Positions 40,054-51,487 of a stretch of 64,000 bases of DNA are shown piece after piece. Source of the DNA: Betaproteobacteria bacterium MOLA814. GTDB lineage: Bacteria > Pseudomonadota > Gammaproteobacteria > Burkholderiales > Burkholderiaceae_C. The stretch covers positions 877,358-941,357 of the forward strand of contig AYMW01000001.1 of assembly GCA_000496475.1 (NCBI GenBank), written 5' to 3'. The notes beneath the pieces were generated by a model. That model was given only the letters and a program-made list of their open reading frames with translations, searched no databases and had not been told where the DNA came from. Position 1 is the first letter of the stretch. The number at the start of each line of letters is the position of its first letter. The position numbers and the translations under genes are program-made.

Positions 40054-40869
40054 ATGAGCTCTAGCATTTCACCCACACCACCCCACTCAGAACACGCTGA
40101 CCAGTCGTCTGAAGCGGGCAGCGTTGTGGGCGCTGCTTTGGGCCCCCCGGCCTTCAGCCCCCTGTACCAACAAATTAAAGCCCTCATTCTGCACAGCTTG
40201 CAACAAAGTGAATGGCTTCCAGGGGATGTGATCCCCAGTGAGTTTGAATTGGCTGCACGCTTCAAAGTGAGCCAAGGCACTGTGCGTAAAGCCATTGACG
40301 AGCTGGCGGCTGACCATTTGCTGGTTCGCAAGCAGGGCAAGGGCACTTTTGTGGCAACCCACACAGAACACCAAGTTCAGTACCGTTTTTTGCGACTGAA
40401 ACCCGACCTAGGTACCATTCAAAGCGAAGGCCCTGCGCAACGCAACATTGTCTTTTGCAAGAAAGTGCGTGCCACGGCTGAAGTGGCAACTTTATTGGGC
40501 ATGCGCACATCTGACGCGCTGATACAAGTGCGCCGCGTCCTAAGTTTTGCAAGTATCCCCACCATTTGCGAAGACTTATGGTTACCCGCAGGTCCTTTTA
40601 AAGGCTTGAGCGTTGAGCACCTCAGTGAGCACCATGGGGCCATGTACAGTTTGTTTGAGACAGAGTTTGGCGTGCGCATGGTGCGTGCCAGTGAACGTAT
40701 CAAAGCCGTGCTGCCAGATGAACAGGCCGCTCAGCTGCTGCAAGTCGCCGCCAGCATACCGCTGCTCAGCGTGGAGCGCATTGCCTTCACGTACAACGAC
40801 ACGCCTATGGAGTTACGAAGAGGCCTGTACTTGACAGATACACACCATTATCAAAATGACCTGAACTAA
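40054..40869 (+). CDS. GntR-family transcriptional regulator (HutC type, UTRA domain)
   Basis: The 271-residue regulator has a winged helix-turn-helix (about 57-110: PLYQQIKALILHSL, PSEFELAARFKVSQGTVRKAIDELAADHLLVRKQGKGTFV) and a C-terminal UTRA ligand domain. It is between divergent mdh and sdhCDAB-gltA, so a TCA-cycle regulator is likely; the effector is unknown. ATG 40054 is preferred over TTG 40033. A perfect 12-bp palindrome lies in its own promoter region, consistent with autorepression. Confidence 0.9.
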   Translation: MSSSISPTPPHSEHADQSSEAGSVVGAALGPPAFSPLYQQIKALILHSLQQSEWLPGDVIPSEFELAARFKVSQGTVRKAIDELAADHLLVRKQGKGTFVATHTEHQVQYRFLRLKPDLGTIQSEGPAQRNIVFCKKVRATAEVATLLGMRTSDALIQVRRVLSFASIPTICEDLWLPAGPFKGLSVEHLSEHHGAMYSLFETEFGVRMVRASERIKAVLPDEQAAQLLQVAASIPLLSVERIAFTYNDTPMELRRGLYLTDTHHYQNDLN

Positions 40870-41001
40870 CCAGGTTCACGCCCCCACAGCCTTTCACAAT
40901 GACCCTACAGAACCCAAAGCCACAGCCATTTAAACGGGTACAAGGGTACCGACAACAACCACGTATGCTGCATTGCAATAGAATTGATTCGTCTTGGACT
41001 T

Positions 41002-41019
41002 CGGTTACATACCGGTTAC
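41002..41019 (+). repeat. Direct repeat CGGTTAC upstream of sdhC
   Basis: Two copies of CGGTTAC, 11 nt apart (one helical turn), 56 nt before sdhC. Possible binding site for an activator or repressor; no family is assigned. Confidence 0.4.
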
Positions 41020-41074
41020 CTAACTGTGGGCACACAGCGCCCACACACACTTTTTTACTAGAAAGCCTTTGACC

Positions 41075-41506
41075 ATGACAGAGTTGAAAAAAAAGCGGCC
41101 TGAGTTCCGCAATATCAATGCATTCACGGACCTAACCACCTATCGCCTGCCACCAGCTGGTTGGGTGTCGATTCTTCATCGCGTAAGCGGTTTGTTGATG
41201 TTCGTACTGATGCCGTTCATCATCTGGATGTTTGACAAGTCCATTAGTTCAGAGCTGTCGTTTGAACTTCTCACTTCTGCATTTGCCAATGGCGTGAGTA
41301 TTTACCCAGGCTGGTTTTTGAAGTTGGTGGTTTTGGCACTCATATGGGGTTTCTTGCACCACTTTACTGCGGGCGTGCGTCACTTGTACATGGATGCAAC
41401 TCACGCAGTCACTCAGGAATTTGGCAGATCCTCAGCCATCGTCACCTTGGCAATTGGCCTAGGTTTGACCGTGGTCTTGGGTGCCAAGCTGTTTGGCTTG
41501 TACTAA
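41075..41506 (+). CDS. sdhC: Succinate dehydrogenase cytochrome b556 subunit
   Basis: The 143-residue membrane subunit has the conserved TYRLPPAGWVSILHRVSGLLMF (quinone-site Ser and Arg) and LHHFTAGVRHLYMD (heme His), with three membrane segments. ATG 41075 is preferred over an upstream TTG; GAAAG lies 9 nt before it. It is first in the sdhCDAB-sdhE-gltA cluster. Confidence 0.95.
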   Translation: MTELKKKRPEFRNINAFTDLTTYRLPPAGWVSILHRVSGLLMFVLMPFIIWMFDKSISSELSFELLTSAFANGVSIYPGWFLKLVVLALIWGFLHHFTAGVRHLYMDATHAVTQEFGRSSAIVTLAIGLGLTVVLGAKLFGLY

Positions 41507-41537
41507 CGTCACATTTCAAGAATAAAAGGAATACACC

Positions 41538-41903
41538 ATGTCAGTGAATTTTGGTTCTAAACGGGTTGTTACAGGCGCACATTACGGCCTACGCGACTGG
41601 ATGGCGCAGCGCGCAACCGCATTGCTCATGGCTTTGTTTACGGTCGTGTTGTTGGCCCAAGTGTTGCTCACCGCCGGCCCCATTACTTACGCCGTATGGG
41701 CTGGCATTTTTGCCACCCAATGGATGAAGACCCTCACCCTTGTTGTCATATTGGCGATGCTGTACCACGTGTGGGTTGGCATGCGTGACATTTGGATGGA
41801 TTACGTCAAGCCAGTCGGTGTGCGCTTGGCATTGCATTTATTTACCATGGTTTGGCTGATTGCATGTGCAGGCTGGGCCATTCAAGCTCTTTGGAGACTT
41901 TAA
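41538..41903 (+). CDS. sdhD: Succinate dehydrogenase membrane anchor subunit
   Basis: The 121-residue protein has three hydrophobic segments and YGLRDWMAQRATALLMALF, with a His-containing helix (MLYHVWVGMRDIWMDYV) that fits the second heme ligand and the quinone site. Starts 31 nt after sdhC and ends 3 nt before sdhA. Confidence 0.94.
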   Translation: MSVNFGSKRVVTGAHYGLRDWMAQRATALLMALFTVVLLAQVLLTAGPITYAVWAGIFATQWMKTLTLVVILAMLYHVWVGMRDIWMDYVKPVGVRLALHLFTMVWLIACAGWAIQALWRL

Positions 41904-41906
41904 GCT

Positions 41907-43715
41907 ATGACAGCAACTACCTCATCTTTACCCAGACGCAAATTCGACGTGATCATTGTTGGCGCAGGCGGCTCTGGCATGCGCGCATCGTTACAGCTGG
42001 CTCGCGCCGGCCTGAATGTCGCAGTGTTGTCTAAAGTGTTCCCAACCCGCTCTCACACAGTTGCGGCTCAGGGCGGCATTGGTGCATCTCTGGGTAACAT
42101 GTCTGAAGACAACTGGCACTATCACTTCTACGACACTATCAAAGGCTCTGACTGGTTGGGTGACCAAGACGCCATCGAGTTCATGTGTCGCGAAGCACCA
42201 AAGGTTGTTTACGATTTAGAGCATATGGGCATGCCTTTTGACCGCAACCCAGACGGCACCATTTACCAGCGCCCATTTGGCGGTCACACCGCCAACTACG
42301 GCGAAAAGCCTGTTCAGCGGGCTTGTGCTGCAGCCGACCGCACTGGCCACGCCATGTTGCACACGCTGTACCAGCAAAACGTAGCCGCACGCACCACATT
42401 TTTTGTAGAGTGGATGGCACTTGACATCATCCGTGACGAGTCAGGCGACGTTGTTGGTGTCACAGCCATGGAAATGGAAACAGGTGACGTCTATATTTTA
42501 GAAGCCAAGACAACCATGTTAGCCACCGGTGGTGCAGGCCGCATTTTTGCTGCCTCAACCAACGCTTTCATTAACACTGGTGACGGCTTAGGCATGGCAG
42601 CTCGCGCAGACATTCCATTGCAAGATATGGAGTTTTGGCAATTTCATCCTACCGGTGTGGCTGGCGCAGGTGTGTTACTGACAGAGGGTTGCCGCGGCGA
42701 AGGCGCTATTTTGCTCAACAGCGAAGGTGAGCGGTTCATGGAACGCTACGCCCCCACACTGAAGGACTTGGCCCCACGCGACTTTGTGTCGCGCTGCATG
42801 GACCAAGAAATTAAAGAAGGTCGAGGCTGTGGGCCTAACAAAGACTACATCTTTATGAAGCTCGATCACTTGGGCGCAGAGACCATTCACAAACGCCTGC
42901 CATCGGTGTACGAAATTGGCGTGAATTTTGCCAACGTCGACATCACACGTGAGCCTATCCCTGTAGTGCCTACCATCCACTACCAAATGGGCGGTATTCC
43001 AACCAATATCAACGGCCAAGTCGTAACCCCAGCAGCAGACGGCACGCAGCAAGTCGTCAATGGCTTGTACGCCGTAGGCGAGTGCTCTTGTGTCAGCGTG
43101 CACGGTGCCAACCGCTTAGGTACCAACTCACTGTTGGACTTGCTGGTGTTTGGCCGCGCAGCTGGCAACCATATTGTTGAATACAACGACAAGCACAAAG
43201 AGCACAAAACGCTGCCTGCTGACGCGGCAGACAAGTCATTGGCTCGGTTGGCTCGCCTCGATGCGTCTACCGGTGGCGAGTACCCACAGGATGTGGCCGA
43301 CGACATCCGCAAATCAATGCAGCTCCACGCAGGTGTATTTCGCACGCAAAAAGCTATGGACGAAGGCGTTGCGCAAATTAACTTGATGCGAGAACGCGTG
43401 ATGAATATTCACCTAGGCGATAAATCAAAGACCTTCAACACCGCGCGAATTGAAGCGTTGGAAGTTGAAAACCTCATTGAATGCGCACAGGCCACCATGA
43501 CATCTGCAGCCGCTCGTCACGAATGCCGCGGCGCACACACCGTCTTTGAGTATGAGCGCGGCGCTGATGACGCTGATTTTCCACTGGGCCGTAACGACAA
43601 AGAGTGGATGAAACACACTTTGTGGCACAGCGCTGACAACAGCCTGTCCTACAAGCCTGTGAACCTAAAGCCACTCACTGTTGATTCAGTGCCACCTAAA
43701 GTGCGAACGTTCTAA
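41907..43715 (+). CDS. sdhA: Succinate dehydrogenase flavoprotein subunit
   Basis: The 602-residue catalytic subunit carries covalent FAD: VIIVGAGGSGMRASLQLARAG, RSHTVAAQGGIGASLGN with the flavinylated His, and the active-site region HPTGVAGAGVLLTEGCRGEGAIL. The C-terminal FDP..LGRNDKEWMKHT and YKPVNLKPL are typical. It oxidises succinate to fumarate. Confidence 0.98.
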   Translation: MTATTSSLPRRKFDVIIVGAGGSGMRASLQLARAGLNVAVLSKVFPTRSHTVAAQGGIGASLGNMSEDNWHYHFYDTIKGSDWLGDQDAIEFMCREAPKVVYDLEHMGMPFDRNPDGTIYQRPFGGHTANYGEKPVQRACAAADRTGHAMLHTLYQQNVAARTTFFVEWMALDIIRDESGDVVGVTAMEMETGDVYILEAKTTMLATGGAGRIFAASTNAFINTGDGLGMAARADIPLQDMEFWQFHPTGVAGAGVLLTEGCRGEGAILLNSEGERFMERYAPTLKDLAPRDFVSRCMDQEIKEGRGCGPNKDYIFMKLDHLGAETIHKRLPSVYEIGVNFANVDITREPIPVVPTIHYQMGGIPTNINGQVVTPAADGTQQVVNGLYAVGECSCVSVHGANRLGTNSLLDLLVFGRAAGNHIVEYNDKHKEHKTLPADAADKSLARLARLDASTGGEYPQDVADDIRKSMQLHAGVFRTQKAMDEGVAQINLMRERVMNIHLGDKSKTFNTARIEALEVENLIECAQATMTSAAARHECRGAHTVFEYERGADDADFPLGRNDKEWMKHTLWHSADNSLSYKPVNLKPLTVDSVPPKVRTF

Positions 43716-43735
43716 CCCCACACGGAGAAAATACT

Positions 43736-44443
43736 ATGTCGAATACCCGCATATTTAAAATTTACCGGTACGACCCTGAAAAGGATGCCAAGCCTTACAT
43801 GCAGACCATCGAGGTTGAACTCGATGGCACCGAGCGCATGCTGCTGGACGCCCTGATGAAACTCAAGGCGCAAGACCCCACAATCACCTTCCGACGTTCT
43901 TGCCGTGAAGGCGTATGTGGCTCTGACGCCATGAATATCAACGGTAAAAACGGTTTGGCCTGCTTGACAAACCTGTTGACCTTGCCAAAAACCATTGTTC
44001 TAAAGCCGTTACCAGGCTTACCAGTGGTGCGTGACCTGATCGTAGACATGACGCTGTTTTTCAAACAGTACAACTCCATCAAGCCTTACCTTGTCAACAA
44101 CAGCCAAGTTCCTGATAAAGAGCGCTTGCAGTCACCCGAAGAGCGTGATGAGTTGAATGGCTTGTACGAGTGCATTTTGTGCGCCAGTTGCTCAACCAGC
44201 TGTCCCAGCTTTTGGTGGAACCCCGACAAATTTGTGGGACCAGCTGGTTTACTTCAGGCCTACCGTTTTATTGCTGACAGCCGCGATGAGGCTACTGCTG
44301 AACGTTTGGACAACTTGGAAGACCCTTACCGCTTGTTCCGCTGCCACACCATCATGAACTGTGTGGACGTGTGTCCAAAAGGCTTGAACCCTACCAAAGC
44401 CATCGGCAAAATCAAGGAAATGATGGTGTTGCGCGCGGTTTAA
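43736..44443 (+). CDS. sdhB: Succinate dehydrogenase iron-sulfur subunit
   Basis: The 235-residue subunit has the [2Fe-2S] cluster CREGVCGSDAM...C, then CILCASCSTSCPSFWWNPDKF and CHTIMNCVDVCPKGLNP for the [4Fe-4S] and [3Fe-4S] clusters. It passes electrons from SdhA to the quinone site. Confidence 0.98.
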   Translation: MSNTRIFKIYRYDPEKDAKPYMQTIEVELDGTERMLLDALMKLKAQDPTITFRRSCREGVCGSDAMNINGKNGLACLTNLLTLPKTIVLKPLPGLPVVRDLIVDMTLFFKQYNSIKPYLVNNSQVPDKERLQSPEERDELNGLYECILCASCSTSCPSFWWNPDKFVGPAGLLQAYRFIADSRDEATAERLDNLEDPYRLFRCHTIMNCVDVCPKGLNPTKAIGKIKEMMVLRAV

Positions 44444-44471
44444 GCGGGCTTTATTCATCTGGTACCAATCC

Positions 44472-44756
44472 ATGACCCAACCTGATGACCTGCTAGACGA
44501 ACGATCAATGAGCAAGCTTCGTTGGGGCTGCCGCCGTGGTTTATTAGAAAATGACTTGTTTATCGAGCGTTTTTTCAAAACTTACGGGGCGGCCATGACT
44601 GTCAGCCAAGCACAAGCGATGAATGCCTTAATGGATTTGTCAGACAATGATTTGCTTGATTTGCTTCTGGTTCGTAAAGAACCAGAGGGTGACTTGACCG
44701 AGGTCAATGTTGTCGACTTGCTCAAGCTGATTCGCTCAAAACCACATAAGCTTTAA
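44472..44756 (+). CDS. sdhE: FAD assembly factor SdhE
   Basis: The 94-residue protein of the SdhE/YgfY family promotes covalent FAD attachment to SdhA. It has [20 protein letters not shown] (the family RGxxE motif, RGLLE) near the N-terminus. It sits between sdhB and gltA, where it belongs functionally. Confidence 0.93.
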   Translation: MTQPDDLLDERSMSKLRWGCRRGLLENDLFIERFFKTYGAAMTVSQAQAMNALMDLSDNDLLDLLLVRKEPEGDLTEVNVVDLLKLIRSKPHKL

Positions 44757-44808
44757 ACCTGTCGCGCGCCGCGCACTGTTACAACTATTATTTTTAAGGA
44801 GGCCAATC

Positions 44809-46119
44809 ATGAATCTATCTGACAACAAAGCCACTATGTCATTCAGCAACGGCAGTCCCAGCATTGACTTACCCGTTTATGAAGGTTCAGTAGGGCCTGA
44901 CGTGATTGACATTCGCAAGCTGTACGGCCAAACCGGCATGTTCACTTACGATCCCGGTTTTTTATCAACTGCGGCATGCCAATCAGCGATCACCTACATT
45001 GACGGTGACAAAGGCGAGCTGCGCTACCGCGGCTACCCCATCGAGCAGTTGGCCACGCAATGCGACTACCTTGATGTGTGCCACTTGCTGCTCAACGGCG
45101 AACTGCCCAATACGCAAGAAAAGAAAGACTTTGACCTGCTTGTTACCAGCCACACCATGGTCAACGAGCAAATGCAGTTTTTCCTGCGTGGCTTTCGCCG
45201 AGATGCGCACCCAATGGCGGTGCTCACAGGCTTAGTTGGCGGCATGTCAGCTTTTTATCACGACAGCACGGACATCACCAACCCAGAACACCGCCACATT
45301 GCGGCAATCCGCTTAATTGCCAAGATGCCGACGTTGGTGGCCATGGCTTACAAATACAAATCTGGCCAACCTTACATCTACCCGAAAAATTCACTCAGCT
45401 ACGCCGGTAATTTTTTGCACATGATGTTTGCCACGCCATGCGAAGAATACAAAGTCAGCCCCGTTTTAGAACGCGCACTTGACCGTATTTTCATCTTGCA
45501 CGCAGACCACGAACAAAATGCCTCTACCTCTACCGTCCGCTTGTGCGGCTCGTCAGGCACCAACCCTTTCGCAGCTATTGCTGCTGGTGTTGCATGTTTA
45601 TGGGGCCCTGCTCACGGCGGCGCCAATGAGGCCTGCTTGAACATGCTGGAAGACATCCAACGCAAGGGTGGCTTGTCAAAAGTGGGCGAGTTTATGGAGC
45701 AAGTCAAAGACAAAAATTCTGGCGTTCGCTTGATGGGATTTGGCCATCGCGTTTATAAAAACTACGACCCGCGTGCCAAACTCATGCAAGAAACCTGTAA
45801 GGAAGTATTGGCCGAGCTGGGTCTAGAAAACGACCCCTTGTTTAAGTTGGCCATGGCTGTTGAGAAAATTGCATTGGAAGACGACTACTTCGTTCAGCGC
45901 AAGCTGTACCCCAATGTCGACTTCTATTCTGGCATTGTGCAACGCGCCGTTGGCATCCCCGTGAACTTGTTCACAGGGGTTTTTGCACTGGCTCGTACAT
46001 CGGGTTGGATTGCACAACTCAACGAAATGATTGGTGACCCTGAGTACAAAATTGGCCGTCCTCGCCAGTTGTTTACTGGTGACACACTCAGAGACGTGGT
46101 GCCACAAGCCAAGCGGTAA
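44809..46119 (+). CDS. gltA: Citrate synthase
   Basis: Condenses oxaloacetate and acetyl-CoA. The 436-residue type II enzyme has [34 protein letters not shown] with the catalytic His, and [17 protein letters not shown], and ends with a conserved region [24 protein letters not shown] lies upstream of ATG 44809. The last gene of the TCA cluster, followed by a strong terminator. Confidence 0.98.
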   Translation: MNLSDNKATMSFSNGSPSIDLPVYEGSVGPDVIDIRKLYGQTGMFTYDPGFLSTAACQSAITYIDGDKGELRYRGYPIEQLATQCDYLDVCHLLLNGELPNTQEKKDFDLLVTSHTMVNEQMQFFLRGFRRDAHPMAVLTGLVGGMSAFYHDSTDITNPEHRHIAAIRLIAKMPTLVAMAYKYKSGQPYIYPKNSLSYAGNFLHMMFATPCEEYKVSPVLERALDRIFILHADHEQNASTSTVRLCGSSGTNPFAAIAAGVACLWGPAHGGANEACLNMLEDIQRKGGLSKVGEFMEQVKDKNSGVRLMGFGHRVYKNYDPRAKLMQETCKEVLAELGLENDPLFKLAMAVEKIALEDDYFVQRKLYPNVDFYSGIVQRAVGIPVNLFTGVFALARTSGWIAQLNEMIGDPEYKIGRPRQLFTGDTLRDVVPQAKR

Positions 46120-46154
46120 GCTGTTTGGCGCGTTGTACGACAGGCGCATAAACA

Positions 46155-46186
46155 TAAAAAAACCACCCTTTTAGGGTGGTTTTTTT
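46155..46186. terminator. gltA terminator, also serving bactofilin
   Basis: An A run, ACCACCCT, loop TTT, AGGGTGGT and seven T, between convergent gltA and the bactofilin gene. Confidence 0.9.
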
Positions 46187-46274
46187 GCTACTTGTGGCGA
46201 GAACCTTGACCAAGGCCTTGAGGGGGCCTGCACACCCCTTCGTTATCCAGGCCCGCGCTCGCCATCGAATGGTG

Positions 46275-46766
46275 TTAACCGCCTTGCTGGACACGTTGTT
46301 GTTGGCCGTACTCATCATTGGCAGGCGTCTGTGGCCGTCCAACGGGCAACTTGACCTCAGGTGCAGACATAGTCCCGCGAACGATAGCGCCCGCATGGAT
46401 CATGAAACCCGCAGAGCTGATGTGACCCTGAACTTGTGCACTTGCGTTGCACTCTATGACCTCGCTGGCAATCAAGTTGCCCACCACGGTGCCAGACACG
46501 ATGATGCGTCGTGCTCGAATGGTCCCCAACACGCTACCACCAGCACCTACCATCACCAAGCCGTCAGAGGAGGTGACGTTACCTACAATTCGCCCATCTA
46601 TGCGCACGCCAAACTGGTCGACGACCATGTCGCCATTGATGTTGAGGTTGTGCCCCACCCACGAACGCAACGCAGAGTCCCCGTTGCCAAGCGTACTTAA
46701 AGACATGCCGCTGCGGGGTGCAGCACGCGGCAGCATCCAAGATATAAAGGTTTTAAAGAAATTCAT
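46275..46766 (-). CDS. Bactofilin (polymer-forming cytoskeletal protein)
   Basis: The 163-residue protein has the right-handed beta-helix of bactofilins: GHNLNINGDMVVDQFGVRIDGRIVGNVTSSDGLVMVGAGGSVLGTI and the following Gly/Val-rich turns. Bactofilins assemble into filaments that act in cell shape and polarity; the specific role here is unknown. ATG 46766 (MNFFKTFISW) fits; a longer frame upstream to 46841 is not supported. Convergent with gltA. Confidence 0.87.
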   Translation of the reverse strand: MNFFKTFISWMLPRAAPRSGMSLSTLGNGDSALRSWVGHNLNINGDMVVDQFGVRIDGRIVGNVTSSDGLVMVGAGGSVLGTIRARRIIVSGTVVGNLIASEVIECNASAQVQGHISSAGFMIHAGAIVRGTMSAPEVKLPVGRPQTPANDEYGQQQRVQQGG

Positions 46767-46839
46767 ATGGGTTTTTATCTCTAGAAGGTGACCGCACGCT
46801 TGGTCGCCAATTTGTGCAACGTGCATCCGCTTTATAGAC

Positions 46840-47000
46840 ATTATAGTTACTTTTTGTATATTGAATTTAAATTAATAGTCTTTAAATATTAATAAAAAGT
46901 ATTTTTATCTTTTTTATTGGCTATATAAGGCTACTTTCAAGTAGTCCAAACCACTCATACGACAAAAAACCGGTCAACGTGTAGCAAGGTTTATCTCGTT
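46840..47000. other. A/T-rich bactofilin / groES intergenic region
   Basis: The stretch 46840-46925 is strongly A/T-rich and holds a minus-strand -10 TATAAT (46845-46840) for the bactofilin gene, with a weak -35. It may also be an H-NS target or an UP-like element. No gene was found here. Confidence 0.4.
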
Positions 47001-47006
47001 ACAGCT

Positions 47007-47034
47007 CTTGAAATGAGTCTGACTGCCCTTATCA
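47007..47034 (+). promoter_or_regulatory. groESL promoter, sigma-32- and/or sigma-70-like
   Basis: CTTGAA (47007-47012), 13 nt, then CCCTTATCA, a partial match to the sigma-32 pattern. The same DNA reads TTGAAA, 16 nt, TATCAT for sigma-70. CIRCE begins immediately downstream. Confidence 0.5.
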
Positions 47035-47061
47035 TTAGCACTCTATAGCAATGAGTGCTAA
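47035..47061 (+). promoter_or_regulatory. CIRCE operator (HrcA site) upstream of groES
   Basis: TTAGCACTC, 9 nt, GAGTGCTAA: a perfect CIRCE, 122 nt before the groES ATG and directly after the promoter. It shares the exact arms with the rpoH copy at 3508-3534. Confidence 0.95.
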
Positions 47062-47183
47062 CAATGATTGCGGCGAGTCTCTCGCTGCCAAGCACCTATG
47101 CGACCAGTCAAGCCGTTCTGCCGTGCATGCCACGGCTGTGTTGTTTGTTTTTTGAAACTGTGTAGTTCTTCTAAGGAGATGCA

Positions 47184-47474
47184 ATGAAACTACGTCCTTT
47201 ACACGATCGTGTGATCGTTAAGCGTGTTGAAAACGAAACCAAGACTGCCTCTGGCATCTTGATCCCTGATAACGCAGCTGAGAAGCCCGATCAAGGTGAA
47301 GTCTTGGCCGTGGGCCCAGGCAAGAAAAACGACAAAGGTGAGTTGTCACCCATGTCTGTAGCCGTAGGCGACAAAGTCTTATTCGGCAAGTACAGCGGCC
47401 AAACCGTCAAAGTTGATGGTGAAGAGCTGTTGGTCATGAAAGAAGACGATTTGTTTGCAGTGGTAGTGAAGTAA
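47184..47474 (+). CDS. groES: Co-chaperonin GroES
   Basis: The 96-residue protein starts [35 protein letters not shown], the Cpn10 signature with the mobile loop, and forms the lid of the GroEL chamber. AAGGAG precedes the ATG. It is first in the groESL operon under CIRCE control. Confidence 0.98.
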   Translation: MKLRPLHDRVIVKRVENETKTASGILIPDNAAEKPDQGEVLAVGPGKKNDKGELSPMSVAVGDKVLFGKYSGQTVKVDGEELLVMKEDDLFAVVVK

Positions 47475-47522
47475 GGCTGTAGCCACTTTCCTAGTCTGTA
47501 CGACTCGTTTACTTATTTATAA

Positions 47523-49187
<1,665 letters not shown>

Positions 49188-49237
49188 GTGCCCCGCTGTC
49201 TGGACTGAGGGTTTAAGCCCTCACCCGGCCAACAACC

Positions 49238-49275
49238 AAAAGCCCCGCAAAGTGAATGCCTTGCGGGGCTTTTTT
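49238..49275. terminator. groESL terminator
   Basis: AAAGCCCCGCAA, a 10-nt loop, TTGCGGGGCT and a T run, between convergent groEL and tal. Confidence 0.9.
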
Positions 49276-49373
49276 GATTTCCATGCTAGAAATTAGCGTG
49301 AGGAGGTGCAGATCAAGTCTGGTGTGACAGCCTCGTTGAAGTCGCCTGCTGACCAAACCGTGTCTGTGCGTAT

Positions 49374-50342
49374 CTAGATCAACGGGTGAATCAAGGCCTC
49401 TAGGGTGTAAGTGTCCTTCACAAAGGCCCTGATACCCTCACTCAACTTTTCTGAGGCCATAGCGTCTTCGTTGTGCATCAAGCGAAACGTCGCCTCGTTG
49501 AGCTGCAACAAATCATCGGTGCTGACTTTATCGGCAGGGTCGAGCAAACGCGGCAAGGCTTCTTCGCTACCTTGTAGCTGGGCCAGCAGTTCTGGGCTGA
49601 TGGTCAGCAAATCGCATCCAGCCAGCGCTGTAATTTGACCTACGTTCCTGAAGCTTGCACCCATCACTTCCGTGGCAATACCGTGGCGCTTAAAGTAACG
49701 GTATATGCGTGTGACTGACACCACGCCGGGGTCGTTCACACCGGCCATAGCCGCCGCATCCCAACTGCTGCCAGCCTGGCGCTTGTACCAATCGTAAATG
49801 CGACCCACAAACGGAGAAATAAGTTGCACATTGGCATTGGCACAAGCCACAGCCTGCGCGAACGAAAACAGCAACGTGAGGTTGGTTTTGACACCTGCAG
49901 CTTCTAACAATGCGGCGGCTTGAATACCCTCCCAAGTTGAAGCCACCTTAATCAGCAAGCGCTTGGTATCAATACCTTGGGCGTTGTACAACGCGACCAA
50001 CTGCTGGCCTTTCGCCACCGTGGCTTGGGTGTCGAAACTCAAGCGAGCGTCCACTTCTGTAGAGACACGCCCGGGCACATGCTTCAAGATTTCGCAACCA
50101 AACCGCACCAACAGTGCATCCATGACTGCTTCAGTTGCTTGTTCTGTAGAGCTTGTCCCTGTGCCCTTAACCTGCGCCACCACCTCATTGAGCAAGGGTT
50201 GGTAAACCGGCATATGCACCGCTTTCAAGATAAGCGATGGGTTGGTGGTGGCATCTTGCGGCTCAAACGCGGCCAACTGGGCGAAATCTCCGGTATCGGC
50301 CACAACCGTGGTGTATTGCTTTAAAGCTTCAAGCTGATTCAT
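49374..50342 (-). CDS. tal: Transaldolase
   Basis: Pentose-phosphate enzyme moving a dihydroxyacetone unit. The 322-residue protein has [27 protein letters not shown], the catalytic Lys region [15 protein letters not shown], and [16 protein letters not shown] 50342 ([16 protein letters not shown]) is preferred over TTG 50357. It is divergent from the HexR-like regulator, a pairing that suggests the regulator controls central sugar metabolism. Confidence 0.96.
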   Translation of the reverse strand: MNQLEALKQYTTVVADTGDFAQLAAFEPQDATTNPSLILKAVHMPVYQPLLNEVVAQVKGTGTSSTEQATEAVMDALLVRFGCEILKHVPGRVSTEVDARLSFDTQATVAKGQQLVALYNAQGIDTKRLLIKVASTWEGIQAAALLEAAGVKTNLTLLFSFAQAVACANANVQLISPFVGRIYDWYKRQAGSSWDAAAMAGVNDPGVVSVTRIYRYFKRHGIATEVMGASFRNVGQITALAGCDLLTISPELLAQLQGSEEALPRLLDPADKVSTDDLLQLNEATFRLMHNEDAMASEKLSEGIRAFVKDTYTLEALIHPLI

Positions 50343-50434
50343 CTCATATTGCCCCAAGTATGGAATAAAGTTACATTATCTTTAATCAATGCAGTTTCTA
50401 TTTTAGACCGCTTACAAAAACACGAGTTACCACC

Positions 50435-51283
50435 ATGTTAGACCGCATCACCGCCTCTCTCCCCTCATTGGCACCTGCCGAACAACGCGTAGGCAAATTG
50501 GTGTTGGTCGATCCGCGAGCTTTTGCGAGCCTGCCAGTGACTGAGTTGGCCGAGCGCGCTCATGTCAGTAAACCCACCGTGATTCGTTTTTGTCGAAGCA
50601 TGGGCTACGACGGACTTAGCGACTTCAAACTCAAGCTTGCAGGCACAGTGAGCGAGGGTGTACCTTTTATTCACCGCAGCGTCGATTTAGACGACAAAGT
50701 GGGCGATGTGTTGGTGAAGGTCATTGACAACAACGTTGCCGCATTTCTCAAATACCGCAACGACGCCTCGACCAACGCCATTGAAAAAGCAACCACAGCA
50801 CTCATCAACACCTGTGTGTTGGGCAAACGCATTGAATTTTTTGGTGCAGGCAACTCAGGCATTGTTGCGCTTGACGCACAGCATAAATTTTTCAGACTTG
50901 GTGTATCTACAGTGGCCTACAGCGATGGTCACATGCAAGTGATGAGTGCGTCCATGATGGGGCCAGGCGACAGCTTGGTCGTGGTGTCCAACTCAGGACG
51001 TACGCGCGATCTAATGGATGCCATTGATATTGCACGCAAACACGGCGCGACAACCATTGCCATCACTTGCAGTGGCTCACCACTGGCAAGCGCGGCCCAC
51101 ATTCACTTGGCAGCCGATCACCCTGAGGGTTTTGACAAATACAGCCCCATGACGTCACGCTTGATGCACCTTACCGTCATTGACGTACTCGCTACGGTAG
51201 TGGCATTGCGCTTAGACAGCGCCCAATTGCTGCCAAGGCTCAAGGACATGAAACAAAATCTTCGCGCCAAGCGCTATGCCTAA
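50435..51283 (+). CDS. RpiR/HexR-family sugar-metabolism regulator
   Basis: The 282-residue protein has an N-terminal RpiR helix-turn-helix (SLPVTELAERAHVSKPTVIRFCRSMGYDGLSDFKLKLA) and a C-terminal SIS sugar-phosphate domain (FFGAGNSGIVALDAQHKFFRLGV, VSNSGRTRDLMDAIDIARKHGA). HexR represses glucose and pentose pathway genes, and tal is divergent, so the assignment is reasonable. I could not see a clean HexR operator in the 92-nt gap. Confidence 0.9.
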   Translation: MLDRITASLPSLAPAEQRVGKLVLVDPRAFASLPVTELAERAHVSKPTVIRFCRSMGYDGLSDFKLKLAGTVSEGVPFIHRSVDLDDKVGDVLVKVIDNNVAAFLKYRNDASTNAIEKATTALINTCVLGKRIEFFGAGNSGIVALDAQHKFFRLGVSTVAYSDGHMQVMSASMMGPGDSLVVVSNSGRTRDLMDAIDIARKHGATTIAITCSGSPLASAAHIHLAADHPEGFDKYSPMTSRLMHLTVIDVLATVVALRLDSAQLLPRLKDMKQNLRAKRYA

Positions 51284-51487
51284 CTGTAAAAGGCGCATAC
51301 AGAAGCTGCGTGCCGAGATGCTGCCAGCGCCACTACAATAGACAGTAATTCGGTGCGCACAGCACCGGTCGGCCACTGGATCTACACCACGCAACGCCGA
51401 CTATTGAACCGCCGCCAGACAGCCCCAAGCTCGTCAAACGGTGCAATGGTTGAGGCGTATGCACAATTGAATACGCGAGCACACACC

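Noticed and set aside
50343-50434. HexR operator between tal and hexR
   Set aside because: Only a half-site-like GTTACA was seen; no convincing inverted repeat.
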